A stretch of DNA of 64,000 bases from Alnus glutinosa (taxonomy: Eukaryota; Streptophyta; Magnoliopsida; Fagales; Betulaceae), in the NCBI RefSeq assembly GCF_958979055.1, contig NC_084899.1, positions 2,430,501 through 2,494,500 of the forward strand, written 5' to 3'. How positions within the stretch are numbered: position 1 is the stretch's first letter; each line of letters starts with the position of its first letter. Below are positions 43,791 to 55,715 of this stretch, one piece after another. The notes beneath the pieces are model-generated. The model was not told the DNA's origin, searched no databases, and worked only from the letters and a program-made list of their open reading frames with translations. The position numbers and the translations under genes are program-made.

Positions 43791-46700
43791 ATGTACCGAG
43801 TCGCAGCTTCCCGCCTCAGGGATCTCAAGGTCAGTCCCCGATTCTCTTCTCAGTCCCGAGTGAGAAGAAACCCTAATCCCCAATTCTTTGGACGTGATCT
43901 CGTACACATACCTGAAAAATTTCTGCTTGATGCTGCGAATCTTGCTCTTTGAATTCGTTGATTACTTAGCCAATTAGTGGTTAGATCTGATCATGGCTGT
44001 CCAACTGTTTGATTGCCAAGAAAAATAAAATAATTAAAGTACCAGCTAAATTTTGGGACTTCCACTAAAGTTAGCACAATACAAGCGCTTTTTGTAACGC
44101 TTAGTTCAGATTTGTATGATTTAAGAAAGTAATATAAGATCGAAGGAAAAGAAAAATTAGATCATGTTTTCAGTTGCAAATTGAACAATGCATTTTGTAT
44201 AATCAATTGCAACCTAAGAGCTTCGATGACTTGTTTGTAAACTTTTAATTTGGTTTTTCCTCGTTTCTTTGGTTTGTCTTTTTGGTTGTTTGCAAGAAAA
44301 CTTTGATTATGTAACAGTCTCAGATGTAATAAGTTTTGTGAAAAACGAGAATGGCTCCTTGGTGTTTTGATGACATTTGCACGTAGAGACTCTTTTTGGT
44401 GTAATATAGGGGATAGAACCAATCTTTTTGTTTTATGTTTATTGTATATGGATCATCTTATAGAGTGGAAATGTATCGTGCTCTGCTACTTAACCATGAT
44501 TAGGGTCGAAGGTGCAATGGGGCGTTGGCCAGATTTGCAAGTTCGAGTGCTGTTGCCACAAAGCCATCCTCCTCTTTGGGAGGTCTCTTTGGGTGGCTGA
44601 CTGGAGGAGGATCCAAGTCTTTACCTCCCCTAGACTTCCCACTTGATGGTGTCACTCTCCCACCTTCATTGCCTGATTACGTTGAACCAAGTAAAACCAA
44701 GATTACTACTCTCCCAAACGGCGTCAAGATAGCCTCTGAAACATCGACGGTAAGAATGGTTGTTGGAGTGTCTTTTTAGAGTCTTTCTTTTGTATTTTTC
44801 CTACTCATATAATGGATCAAGAATCTGATGATTTATCCTAATTGCCTTTGGTTCTGCTGGTTGACCAGAATCCTGCAGCCTCAATAGGGTTATATGTCAA
44901 TTGTGGTTCAGTCTATGAGACACCAGTATCAATTGGAGTCAGTGACCTGCTGCGGCGTATGGCTTTTAAGAGCACGAGAAACCGGAGCCACTTGCGTGTA
45001 GTGCGAGAAGTGGAAGCCATTGGTGGCAATGTGGAAGCTTCATCTTCTAAGGAGCAGATGAGTTACACCTATAATGCTTTGAAGACTTATGTTCCTGAAA
45101 TGGTAGAGCTGCTTGTTGACATTGTGAGGAATCCTGTATACCTGGATTGGGAGGTCAATGAAGAGGTAGTGGTTTTTTTTTTTCATCAGACTGTGCAAAC
45201 GCTTGCAATTTCTGTATTCTCTCAAATGTATTAGGATTGCTGAAATTACAAACTACATTCTGCAGCTGCGGAAGTTGAAAGCTGAGATTGGTGAAACTTC
45301 TAACAACCCTCACATTTTGCTGTTGGATGCTATTCATTCTGCTGGTTATTCTGGTGCTTTGGCAAATCCAGTTTCAGCCCCAGAATCTGCAATCAACAGA
45401 TTGAATAGTACAATTCTTGAGGAATTTGTTGCTGTAAGTCTTTGATAAGTTTATATTTGATGTCTCTGTTTATACATCTCGTATCCCTCTATGATATTTG
45501 TCTCTTCATATTAGCGTATTCAACTCAGGCTTTTTTTTGACAATTTCAGGAAAATTATACTGCTCCACGAATGGTACTTGTAGCTTCTGGTGTTGAACAC
45601 GATGAACTGTTATCTGTTGCAGAACCACTTTTGTCTGATCTACCCAGTGTCTCTCGTCCTGATGAGCCAAAATCTGTTTACACTGGAGGTGATTATCGTT
45701 GCCAAGGTGAATCAGGGGTGTGTATCATAAATGTTCCATTTAAGTTTTTCTTTCCTGTCTTTCACGTCCATCCAGCATTTTGTTAACCCTGATGTTCTCT
45801 TGCCTGACCAGAGAACCCATTTTGCTCTTGCATTTGAACTTCCTGGTGGCTGGCATAAGGAGAAGGAAGCTATAGTTTTGACTGTGCTTGAGGTCTGGAT
45901 ATTTAGTTTTTCTAGTAACTTCATTTGCTTGTAAACTGAAATGTTCGAAGGAATTTGTTATCTACTGGGTTCCCCAATATTTATTTGCATTGTTATTTTG
46001 CTCATTCTGCTTCACAATGGTTGCAATGTTAATAAATCTAACTTTACTGTAGGTGCTAATGAGAGGTGGTGGATCCTTCTCGGCTGGTGGGCCTGGAAAA
46101 GGGATGCATTCACGCCTATGTAAGTTTCTCAAAACACTTGTGTAACTGAGCTTGAAAAGCATGGTTCATTTCAAAGTTTTTGGTTTGAAAATTTGTATTA
46201 CATAGATTCTAAACATATGGCTATTAGGTTTTCTCTACTTTCTATTTCAAATAAACCATTTTATTTGGTTTCTCTTTCTTTTTCTTTCTCTGTGTTCCAA
46301 TTTTTGCATCTAACTTCATTTGCTGATATGATGAGCAGATCTTCGTGTTTTGAAGGAGTATCCACAATTTCAGTCAATTTCTGCATTCAGCAGCATCTAC
46401 AAAAGTACTGGCTTATTTGGCATCCAAGCAACCACTGTAAACTATCTCTTTAACCTTTTATTATTTGGGTAGATCAGAAATTTGTAGTTTCCTGATGTAT
46501 TGCAAGACGTGATATCTCAGTTTATGATTCCTACAAATTTGCTTATTTCTTTTCTAGTAAGTATTGAGTATCAGACCATAAAAGTCATTCTTAGAGTCCC
46601 CAGCAAATGAGATCTGTAAAATCTATATGTAAAATCCTGTAATTATAGTTACAATTAAATTAAATAATTAAGGGTTCTATACACATGAGGTGTTACGACC

Positions 46701-49700
46701 GGATCCTGATCAGAAAAGCATTGCAATTAACCCAGTGTACAGATGTAAGTGGATTTATGTTTGGGCCAAGAGAGATCAGAAAATGTAGAAATGGTATCAA
46801 GTTTTTATGCTCTAGATCCAAGAATGGGAAATGCTTATCAGAAGCTTAAAGTACGAGTCGGATGGCCAATCAGCACTGAAGAAAATTATAGTTTTTTTTT
46901 TTATGATACCATATACTGGGTGTCTAATCTTTAGGTGAAAACACTCAGGTTGCTTCTATGGGGGAAGATTTTGCTCTCTTTCTCGCTCTCTTTGAAATTG
47001 TATGAATGTAAGCCATTTGCTTCTATAGCATGGTTGAGGGACATCGAGATTGTAGGCTGTTCCTTATGCTATTTGTTCTCTTTGATACCTCTATTGGCTT
47101 TGAGCAAATTGTTCTAATAAAAAATACCCTCATTTCCCCTCTTCAGATATCGTATCGTGATATGTGTAAAGATAATATAGCCCTTGGGCCTGTGCATGCC
47201 ATGGTCATGCCCAAGGAATTATCTATTTTCTGGAAAATCCTTAGAATGGTTGAGTTTCCTGAAAGTTTGACATCATTATTTTTAGGATATAATGCTTGGC
47301 TGGACATATCCCTATTTTGGAGTTATTTGTTACATTATATTCCCTCTTTGAATGAAGAGCTCATGTTTCTGAATACAGGGTTCTGATTTTGTGTCAAAAG
47401 CCGTTGATATAGTGGCTAACGAGCTTATCGCAGTTGCAACACCTGGAGAAGGTTTTTGCCTTAACTTTATGTTGGGTAGCGTTGTTTTTTCATTGCCACA
47501 TCTAATCTTGGATCCTGCTTTTGACCTGTTCTTCCCTTTGTTACAGTTGACCAGGTACAACTAGATCGTGCTAAACAGTCAACGAAGTCTGCCATCCTAG
47601 TAAATTTGGAATCCAGAGTATGCAACCATTTTATTGCATTTCTTCTTTTCTAAATTTAAATTTGACTATACTGCCAGCTGTCTATCCCATGTCTATTTTA
47701 TTTATTAATGTTATTAGTCTTATATGCTTACTTTTGAGGCATATTTTGTAGACCCTTGCGTTGGAAGATATTGGTAGACAAATTCTGATCTGTGGTGAGA
47801 GGTATGGCCCGAGGCATGACTGTCCATGGACTTGTAGACAACCTCTTTATATGCATTAATGCACAACAATGTCTTCATGTTTATGCCATGCACTGCACAA
47901 GGATATCCCTTTTATATGTCCATTTTCTGCATGCCTTTTAGGTGCTTTTATTGTATTTATGTGTGACTAGCAGAAATTTAGCCAATCAATGTGAAAATGT
48001 CTTAACAGTCTTTTTACTCTAAAAGAGAAGAAATTCAAATCTTCTAGCGATCTTGGTTACAACTGTGAACGCCTTTTATTTCTTGTTTTCTACCATAGAA
48101 ATGAGATGTAGGCACATAGGTGTAAAAATACATTGTAGGCAGATTGTGCTGTTTTTTTAATTACTATATCACTCCATTGATTCTGTAGTATTAGGTATGA
48201 AGCACAAATACATTTCACAATCCGAGGAACCATGTCAGACACTGGATGTTACTTTTTGAGAGCCATAAATGCATATAAGATGGCTTGTCAGGATTATGAT
48301 GGTAGCCTATTTGTCATAATACAGGATCTAGATTTTGACAACACAATAGTTCTCTGGATTTGGAAAGTTCATTCTGGGACAACAATATTACATATTCTTG
48401 TCTCATTATTGATAATTTTGATAGACTTAGGGTCTGTTTGGGTTTGCGATTTCAAAAAGTGCGATTTTAAAATAGCGATTTTAAAATGTGCGTTTTGAAA
48501 AAATGATTTTTAAAAACGCAGTTAAGCATTTAACAAAATCGCAGGTTAGTTTTTTAAAATTCTGCGTTTTCAAAAAAGTAACCCATTGCCTGCGATTTGA
48601 AAAAACAGTTTTCTGCATTTTTAAATCACAATTTTTTAAAAACACAATTTTCAAATGGTTTATTTTTTGCGATTTGGTTTAAAATCGTACTTTTTGTCAA
48701 CAAAATCGCAATCCTAAACGCACCCTTAACCACACACCAGTATAATTTCACATGTGATCAGCTTGCTTTTCTTGTTGTTACTTATGATGGTGGTGGTCTG
48801 ACTATGTACAGAAGCTTCTTGGCTTTAATAACTTAGTACAAGATGAGTGAGAGCCATTTTGGGAGGACCTCAGCCTTTTAAAAATATGAGAAGCCATCTT
48901 TTGGCAGCTTCTTCTAAAAAGCAATAACAGCTTCAGAAATTTGGTGAAAAGCTGAAGCACTTTTGATTCACCAAATTTTTTGAAAGCTAAAGCACCTCTG
49001 GAAAGGCCCCACCAAACAGAGCCATTATATTCTGCTGCTTGTTCATTGGTTCTTGAAGGCAATTTATTCCTTTTCACTCTCTTCAGCAATTTATTTGAGG
49101 TTCACCAAAGATGAGTGGAATAAGTTCTGGGGACCCCCCCAGGGTTTTACTTGCGGGAGCCCACGCAAGTTTGGGGGGATGATTTTCTCTGATCTTTTAT
49201 TCCGAATCATGGATGATTGTGCTTTTCCAGTTTTTCCTTGACTGTAGTCTACACCTATTTTGTTAATCATGCCACTGCCAACAATATTTTTTTGCACCAC
49301 TTTTGTCATTATATAAAAAAAAAAAAACCTTCTTAAGTTGCGAGATCAGATCAGATTGAATATGCGATGAGAAGGCTTTTCCATCTTCTGTAGAAGTTTT
49401 AGTAACTAGAAATAAGATTTTCTCTTTGTTGACGATGTGGAGAACCAAGCGATTGTCAGTTTGGCCTCTGCTATAAGTAATTTTTTACTCGTTGTGTTAA
49501 TACCTGATCTTGCTTGCATGTTTACATTTACTTTCATTTTAAAGAAGTGCTATCATATTTCTATTTTCTCAATAAATATGTTTGTCATCCTTAGGAAACC
49601 TGTGGATCATTTCTTGAAAGCTGTTGATGAAGTTACCGTAAAGGATATTGCTTCAGTTGCCCAAAAGCTTCTTACTTCCCCTCTCACGATGGCATCATAT

Positions 49701-49850
49701 GGAGATGGTATTTTTCCCTGTTCTGTGAGAACCCTCTTATCTATTTAATTAGGTTTCTGTGGTGAATTTCTTTTTATTATCCTATCATGTTTTGCAGCTA
49801 TCAATGTTCCAAGCTATGATTCAGTCAGCAGCAAGTTCCGTTCAAAATGA
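43791..49850 (+). CDS. MPPA: Mitochondrial-processing peptidase subunit alpha
   Basis: Thirteen exons: 43791-43829, 44504-44749, 44869-45165, 45266-45433, 45550-45717, 45812-45892, 46053-46119, 46339-46436, 47379-47451, 47547-47617, 47752-47801, 49595-49707 and 49798-49850. They give 507 aa. It is an M16 peptidase-fold protein; in plants it is part of the cytochrome bc1 core, where with the beta subunit it removes import presequences. The N-terminus MYRVAASRLR is a mitochondrial presequence. PSKTKITTLPNGVKIASE and NPAASIGLYVNCGS are family blocks. The metal site is absent, as expected for alpha: the HXXEH position (about 120-124) reads DLLRR. The glycine-rich substrate loop is present (RGGGSFSAGGPGKGM, about 337-351). 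The end is VPSYDSVSSKFRSK. The exon 1/2 junction was chosen to keep the frame and is the least certain. Confidence 0.94.
48430..48725. mobile_element. Tourist-like MITE in MPP alpha intron 11
   Basis: Flanked by TTA (48427-48429 and 48726-48728). The ends GGGTCTGTTTGGGTTTGCG and (reverse complement) GGGTGCGTTTAGGATTGCG are inverted repeats. The interior repeats GCGATTTTAAA-like words. A PIF/Harbinger-type element. Confidence 0.82.
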
Positions 49851-51320
49851 AATTGCTTTTCCTGTATGTACAAAAAAATAGAGGTACTGCTTTCATGAAT
49901 AAGACTGCGCAGGCAACTGACCTGCTTTGCTTGCCCTAAACTTTTTGACGTGTGCATATATCTTCAAGTTCAAGCTCTCATATTGCTAATTGCAGTTGAA
50001 AATAAGGAGAAATTTTTTACGTTCCGATTCTTGAAAAGCGGCTATGCTGCAGAAAGTGGTGTAACTTTTGAGGGACTAAAAATGCCCCCACACGTTTGAC
50101 AGTGTATGATCTGGTTACATGTTCACTTCCATCCTTTAGCAATCTTTCGTATGCTTATTTGATTGTTTTTATTTGCATGTTTTCTATTTGAAGAGAGGTC
50201 AGAGTTTCTTAACTTGAATGCCCAGGGAAAAAAGACTTGAATGATTGATCACACTAAGTAAGATTGCTTTATAAGAAAGTTGTTATCAATATTAATGAAA
50301 TAGTAATGATTTCAATAGAAGATAGCATCAATGAAAAAAGTTTTGAGTAATCTCGTCGCATCAAGAAATTTGAAAAAAAAGGGGGACGGAAATAAATTGG
50401 AATAATTATGAAGTCATTAGTTATTTTCTTTTGGCTTTAATATGTGTAATGTGCTTGTGCAGACATACACAAATGGGGTCGCGTCCTCTGATGTGGCACT
50501 CTTTCTTTCTTTCTTTCTTTTTTTTTTTTTTTTTTTTTTTTTTGAGTAATCTGATGTGGCACTTTGACGGAGCTTGCATCTTGTATTAGTTGTATATGCA
50601 GGATATGAGACATAAGTCTTGCTCTTTCCTTTCTCTTTTAAGGGTTTGTTTAGAGTTGCAGTTTTGAAAGTTTGTGATTTAAAAAATAACAATTTTAAAA
50701 TATGTGATTTGAAATGCAATCTTTAAAACGCAGTTTAAGTATTTGATAAAATTATAATTTAGCTTTTAAAATCGTGTGTTTTATAAACACATTTTATTGT
50801 CTGCGATATGAAAACACATATTTTTCTATGTTTTTAAACTGTATTTTTTTTATTAAAAAAAGAAAAGAAAAAAGAAATTCACTCCTAAACTAAGCACTTT
50901 TCACAATTTTGTTTAAAATTAAACTTTTGATTTTCGAAATCGCAATACTAAACAAACTCAAAGCCTAATCATTGGTTTAGATATCTTAATGGTAAAGCTG
51001 TTATAATAACACAACTCCTTATTCGAAATAACCTAATTTTATTGTTTCAAATGACCAAGTGAATTACTGGTACCTAAATTTAGTGACTCGGGATTCTATC
51101 TAATTATTAGAATATGGAGACGAATGAAGAGGAAACAAACATGCATATGCCAAGTTTATCTTGGCCCAATTTTTTTTTTTAAAAAAAAATCCGTGCCAAG
51201 GTCAAAACAGAAAATTAATGGAGTGAAATAGAAGCAAGGGCCAAGATTAGATAAACCTAACATCAAAACTTTTCCCTAGCCCTAGGGGTCGTACCCAACT
51301 CACATGGAGAAACCTACACA

Positions 51321-51374
<54 letters not shown>

Positions 51375-51838
51375 TTCTTCCCAAACATTTTAAGTTGGTT
51401 ACCCGCTAACATTTTTTACTACCTTTCTGAGAACAAGATATTTACCCAAAGTCATTGACACCAACAATCTCACTGCTCGACAAGATTACTTGTTGGTGAA
51501 AACATAAACACCAACACCATGATGCGAAATTTGTTGATTAATGTTCTTACTTTTTAGCTACCATTTAATTTGGTTTTTGGAAAACTTAATATTAACATCA
51601 TTTTCTTTTGCGATTGATTACTAAAATTTAATAGCGTATATGCAAAATTTTGGTTTTACCCATATACAAGTGTGCAACAATTAGAATGAAATTTCCTGTT
51701 ATTAGATTACCCGAATTTCACATAAATTCGTCAGCTTAAATTTATGTGGGTTTTGCATCTTAGGTTGTCCGAAATAGATGGGTCCCGCATAATCACATAT
51801 TATTCCTGGTACATTGTATAATTGTATGGTTATTCATC
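49851..51838. other. MPP alpha 3' flank and repeat-bearing intergenic DNA
   Basis: 49851-50150 probably includes the 3' UTR. A decayed Tourist-like MITE spans about 50642-50959 (GGGTTTGTTTAGAGTTGCAG and GCAATACTAAACAAACTC). A poly-T tract lies at 50519-50543 and a (TC)n run at 51324-51371. No gene. Confidence 0.55.
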
Positions 51839-52159
51839 TTACTTTTTGTAGTAAATCACAAAGGCATTCTCCTCTACACCATCAAAAGTGTACAATATTG
51901 GCAGACAATGCTTTTGTGGAGAATAGTTGGACAAACTTTTCAAGAGATTAGCAAATGAGTCCAATCTCTCGTATGAAAACAGTTGCCCTAAATATTTAGG
52001 CAGTTTAAAGTGGGGAAAAGTTGAAGGGATGGAAGTTGGAACCACAAAATGGCGAAGAGGCTTTTGATAAAAGGCAGCCAGGTGGAAGGTGAAACGTTTG
52101 TGCATAGGGATGGCATGCAAGTGGATAGAATTTCGTACCTCTAATATCCAGAGATACAC
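51839..52159 (-). other. Unrecognised 106-codon ORF
   Basis: An open minus-strand frame (MYLWILEVRNSIHLHAIPMH...) in a non-repetitive stretch. It looks like protein sequence in composition (PKYLGQLFSYERLDSFANLL, YTFDGVEENAFVIYY), with no domain I recognise, no flanking exons I can identify and no obvious promoter. It could be a gene relic. Confidence 0.25.
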
Positions 52160-53030
52160 AGTTTTCCTCCGAACTAGATTTAAAAAAAATTCTTCTAATT
52201 CAGTTTATTAATCTAATATTTGTCCTTAAAAATATATGATTTTCACCTGTTCTTAGAGAAGTTTTCCGTTAACCATGTAAAAAAATTATATTTAAACATC
52301 ATATACTCTAAGGACAGATGGTAGTTTAATAGACTGGATTAGAGTTTGGAGAAAACTTTTGTCAACTATAGTTTATCATATATATCAGAATTGATCATCA
52401 ATCCGGCCAGTGCATAATGTTACTACTTCTCATTCCACATTTTTGAATTTAAAAAATACAAAGTATTATTCTCCTCGTATGAGATATTCCGATACACAAT
52501 TTTATTTATTTATTTTTTTTATATAAAAAAGATAAAAGGAAGGAAAACAATATTTACTTCACGAATTGAAGATGCTCCCAAATGCATGCAGCTTAAAAGT
52601 TTCTGGAATATTTCATTCTCATTGTTGAATACTACGCACGTACAACCCTTGGTCCCGTTATTGATATTTCTGGGCACATTTATTAATTTTCGTCATGAAG
52701 GAAATGGCAAGTTTTCAAGTAATTAATTATAATATATAAATATCAAGAAATTTATGCCACATGCAAAGAATCAATTAAGAGCATGGAAATATTGTTAAGA
52801 TATGCGGATCCATATATTGTTTCATTAGTCAAAGGTCAGCTGCATGATTAATTGGATAAATCTGATCGAGTAATCTGATTCTTCATTCCTCTGGACAAAA
52901 AGAGAGAATTAATCAAAGGTTGTTTACAATTTGAATGCTTTTAGCCCTCCGTTTGTGTTCATGGTATATTATGTCATTAGATATACCCCTAAAGATATAT
53001 TCCTCACTATGACACTATATATGAATGATG
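52160..53030. other. AT-rich intergenic DNA
   Basis: No ORF, RNA gene or clear repeat boundary recognised. Confidence 0.4.
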
Positions 53031-53035
53031 TTAGA

Positions 53036-53147
<112 letters not shown>

Positions 53148-53159
53148 TTATCGACTTTG

Positions 53160-53661
53160 TTAGAAACTATTTTTTTATTTCATAATTATCCCACCCACAA
53201 TGTTAAGGTGTCAGTCCCAATCAATCCTTGGATTAGTCATTTTTTTTTTTTAATAAAAAAATCAAGAGTTGGTTGGAATTGTCATGTAAACATTGTGGGA
53301 TAATTGTGAGATAAAATGTGGTTTATAGTATTATTTAAAAATTATTGGAGATTTTCTATACAAAAAATGTGGTATGTATTCCACAACTATCTTACGATGC
53401 TGATGTAATAGCCTCAATTAATCATTGAATCAGTTATTACAAAAAAAAAAAAAATGATTTATTTCTTGGGACTGCATTGTAAGATAATTGTGGGATAAAA
53501 ATATAGCATATAAGATTACTCTACAAAAATTAGAGTAATGCTAGAAAGTTAGAAACTATATTTTTATTGCACAATTATTCAACAATGCTGATGTACGTGA
53601 CAAGTTGAAACTGCCTCATCAGTATTGTGGGATAAGAATATAGTTTGTAGCAATATTACTC
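53160..53661. mobile_element. Cluster of related MITE fragments
   Basis: Three neighbouring segments repeat the same words: AGAAACTAT with ATTATCCCAC or ATTGTGGGATAA, and AATGCTGATGTA. The clearest is 53533-53661 with ends GAGTAATGCT and AATATTACTC. The others (about 53160-53335 and 53340-53520) are diverged relatives, consistent with serial insertion or local duplication. Confidence 0.55.
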
Positions 53662-54357
53662 CAAAAATTAATGGTGGAGATTGCAAAATTGGGAGAGAAC
53701 TCCAATATTTATTTATTTAACTGGAGTCAATTTTTACGGTTAATTTTTGTAGAGAGAAATTACAGTGGTTTTTTTCAGCCAAATTAAATCATTTTCTAAC
53801 TCCCTACAAATAAAAAATAAAAAAAATAAAAAAGAAAAAAAGAAAAGAAAAGAAAAGAAGAAACAAATAAGCAATCATGGCCATCAATGTGTTGTGCAAA
53901 CATCATTTCTGGACCCTTCATCATTCTACACTTGACTGCTCAAAAGAAGGTTATAAACGTGAATGCTAACCATCATCCGATCAAGGTACTTTTATAATGG
54001 CAGAAGATTTCCAAGCTGGGCCCACGTAATGGTGGGTCTACAATTTTCATGTTCACAAGATGGACTGTGTGAGTGGATAGCATTTTAGTTTTTCCGAGAA
54101 TATAGAAAAATAACACAAGGCCAAAAAGTGAATCCAAAAAGAAAGGCAGCTAGGAGAAAAAAAAAAAAAAACAGTACACAGAATTATATGATTGGAAATT
54201 TGGTATTCTCAGATGTGGTAAAATGTTTGGTGCTTCGGCCTGAAGCTTCGTAGATTTCTCTTCTTTTTTATATGATTTTGTATAACTCTAATTACAAGGG
54301 GTGGTGGTGGTCCATCAAGTATACTGCTCATTTGCCTTGTTTATCAAGCAACCTGCT

Positions 54358-54402
<45 letters not shown>

Positions 54403-54943
54403 CATTCATGGCAAAAGCATAATCATCAGCACTCCAGCTCAAAACCCATGTGAGCTCCTATCACCCCTTTTCCCGTGTTTCTATCTTTTTCCTGTCTCTT
54501 CTCTTCCCATGTATGAATCAAGAAAATTTTGGCTTTATTATGCTCCTTAATATAATCTGTACGCAAAATTCTGAGACTGTAATTTTCCAGGGTTTCTTCT
54601 TGTCTGTCAAAGTTTACTGCCTGTAGTATATATATATATATGTAAAGTATTTTTTATTTTTTTTGGCACAGTTTAGATTATATAATTACTTTATCGATAT
54701 CACAGCTTCTACCACGAAACTTGTACCAATGGATATGTATATAATATTTTCCTTGTAATATATATTATTATTTTGAGTAGATATATATATAACTAAAATA
54801 CAGATTTGGTTGCTCTTGCTTTAGTAACAGCTAGCTGTGAAGGCCGTTTCTTGCCTTTTGCTTTTGTAGTCAAGGCTCAAACAAAGGTGCGGGAGAACCC
54901 CTTGAGCTTTAGAAAAAACCAACCGAGTTTTCTTTCTATCCTA

Positions 54944-54989
<46 letters not shown>

Positions 54990-55715
54990 CCGCCTACATG
55001 CGCTTCTTAATTTGGCAAAGGCTTAAAGGTGGCATGTAGGTTTTGAGGGTAGCTTTTCCCTTTTTTTTTTTTTGTTCCTCTCACTCTATGTCACACTGGC
55101 TTCAGTTAAAGTAGCTAGAGAGGGAATTCTGGTGTTTTCCATGGTTAAAGCAGGTTTATAGTTCAATCCTACTGTGACAGTTTCCTCTTTTCCTCTCCTC
55201 CTCACTTCTTCTTCTTATACTTTTTCCTCCTCTCCTCTTCTTCTCCTTGACAGTTTTTATTCTTCCTATTCTGGGCATATTTCTCATCTGGGTTTTGCTG
55301 GATTTCTTGATTTGAATCGAGTTTGTTGCCTGGTATATTCACATGCTTAAGAACTTGTATTCGATCTTTTTATTATTTTTTTTATATTATTTTATATCAA
55401 ACGCTTTTTTGTTTATTCATTTCTTGTTTTCTGATTGATCCAGAATTAGTCTGATATTGTTCTTGTTTGATATAGATATATATACCTTTGGAAACCACAG
55501 CCAAAGTTCATGTTTTGATTCAAGTGATCATATTGTTAAATACCCATCAATTCATTTCGCTTTCGCTTTCCCTTCAGATCTAAATCAAACTTATGACTTG
55601 TCTTGTATAGAGAGCAAAGCAGCTGGGATATGAGCAGTTGTTTGCCATACAGAGATAAAGATTTCTGGTTGAGAGAAAAAAGATAGCATCTATCTTTCCG
55701 TACGTCGAAAGAGCA
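53662..55715. other. NAC075 upstream region with three CT microsatellite-rich stretches
   Basis: CT runs occur at 54362-54398 and 54952-54986, with further CT-rich sequence at 55178-55260. T-rich pyrimidine tracts and a TATATATATATA at 54630-54641 are also present. The transcription start and any 5' UTR intron cannot be fixed by eye. GA/CT tracts are common binding sites for plant BBR/BPC proteins, but regulation here is only inferred. Confidence 0.5.
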
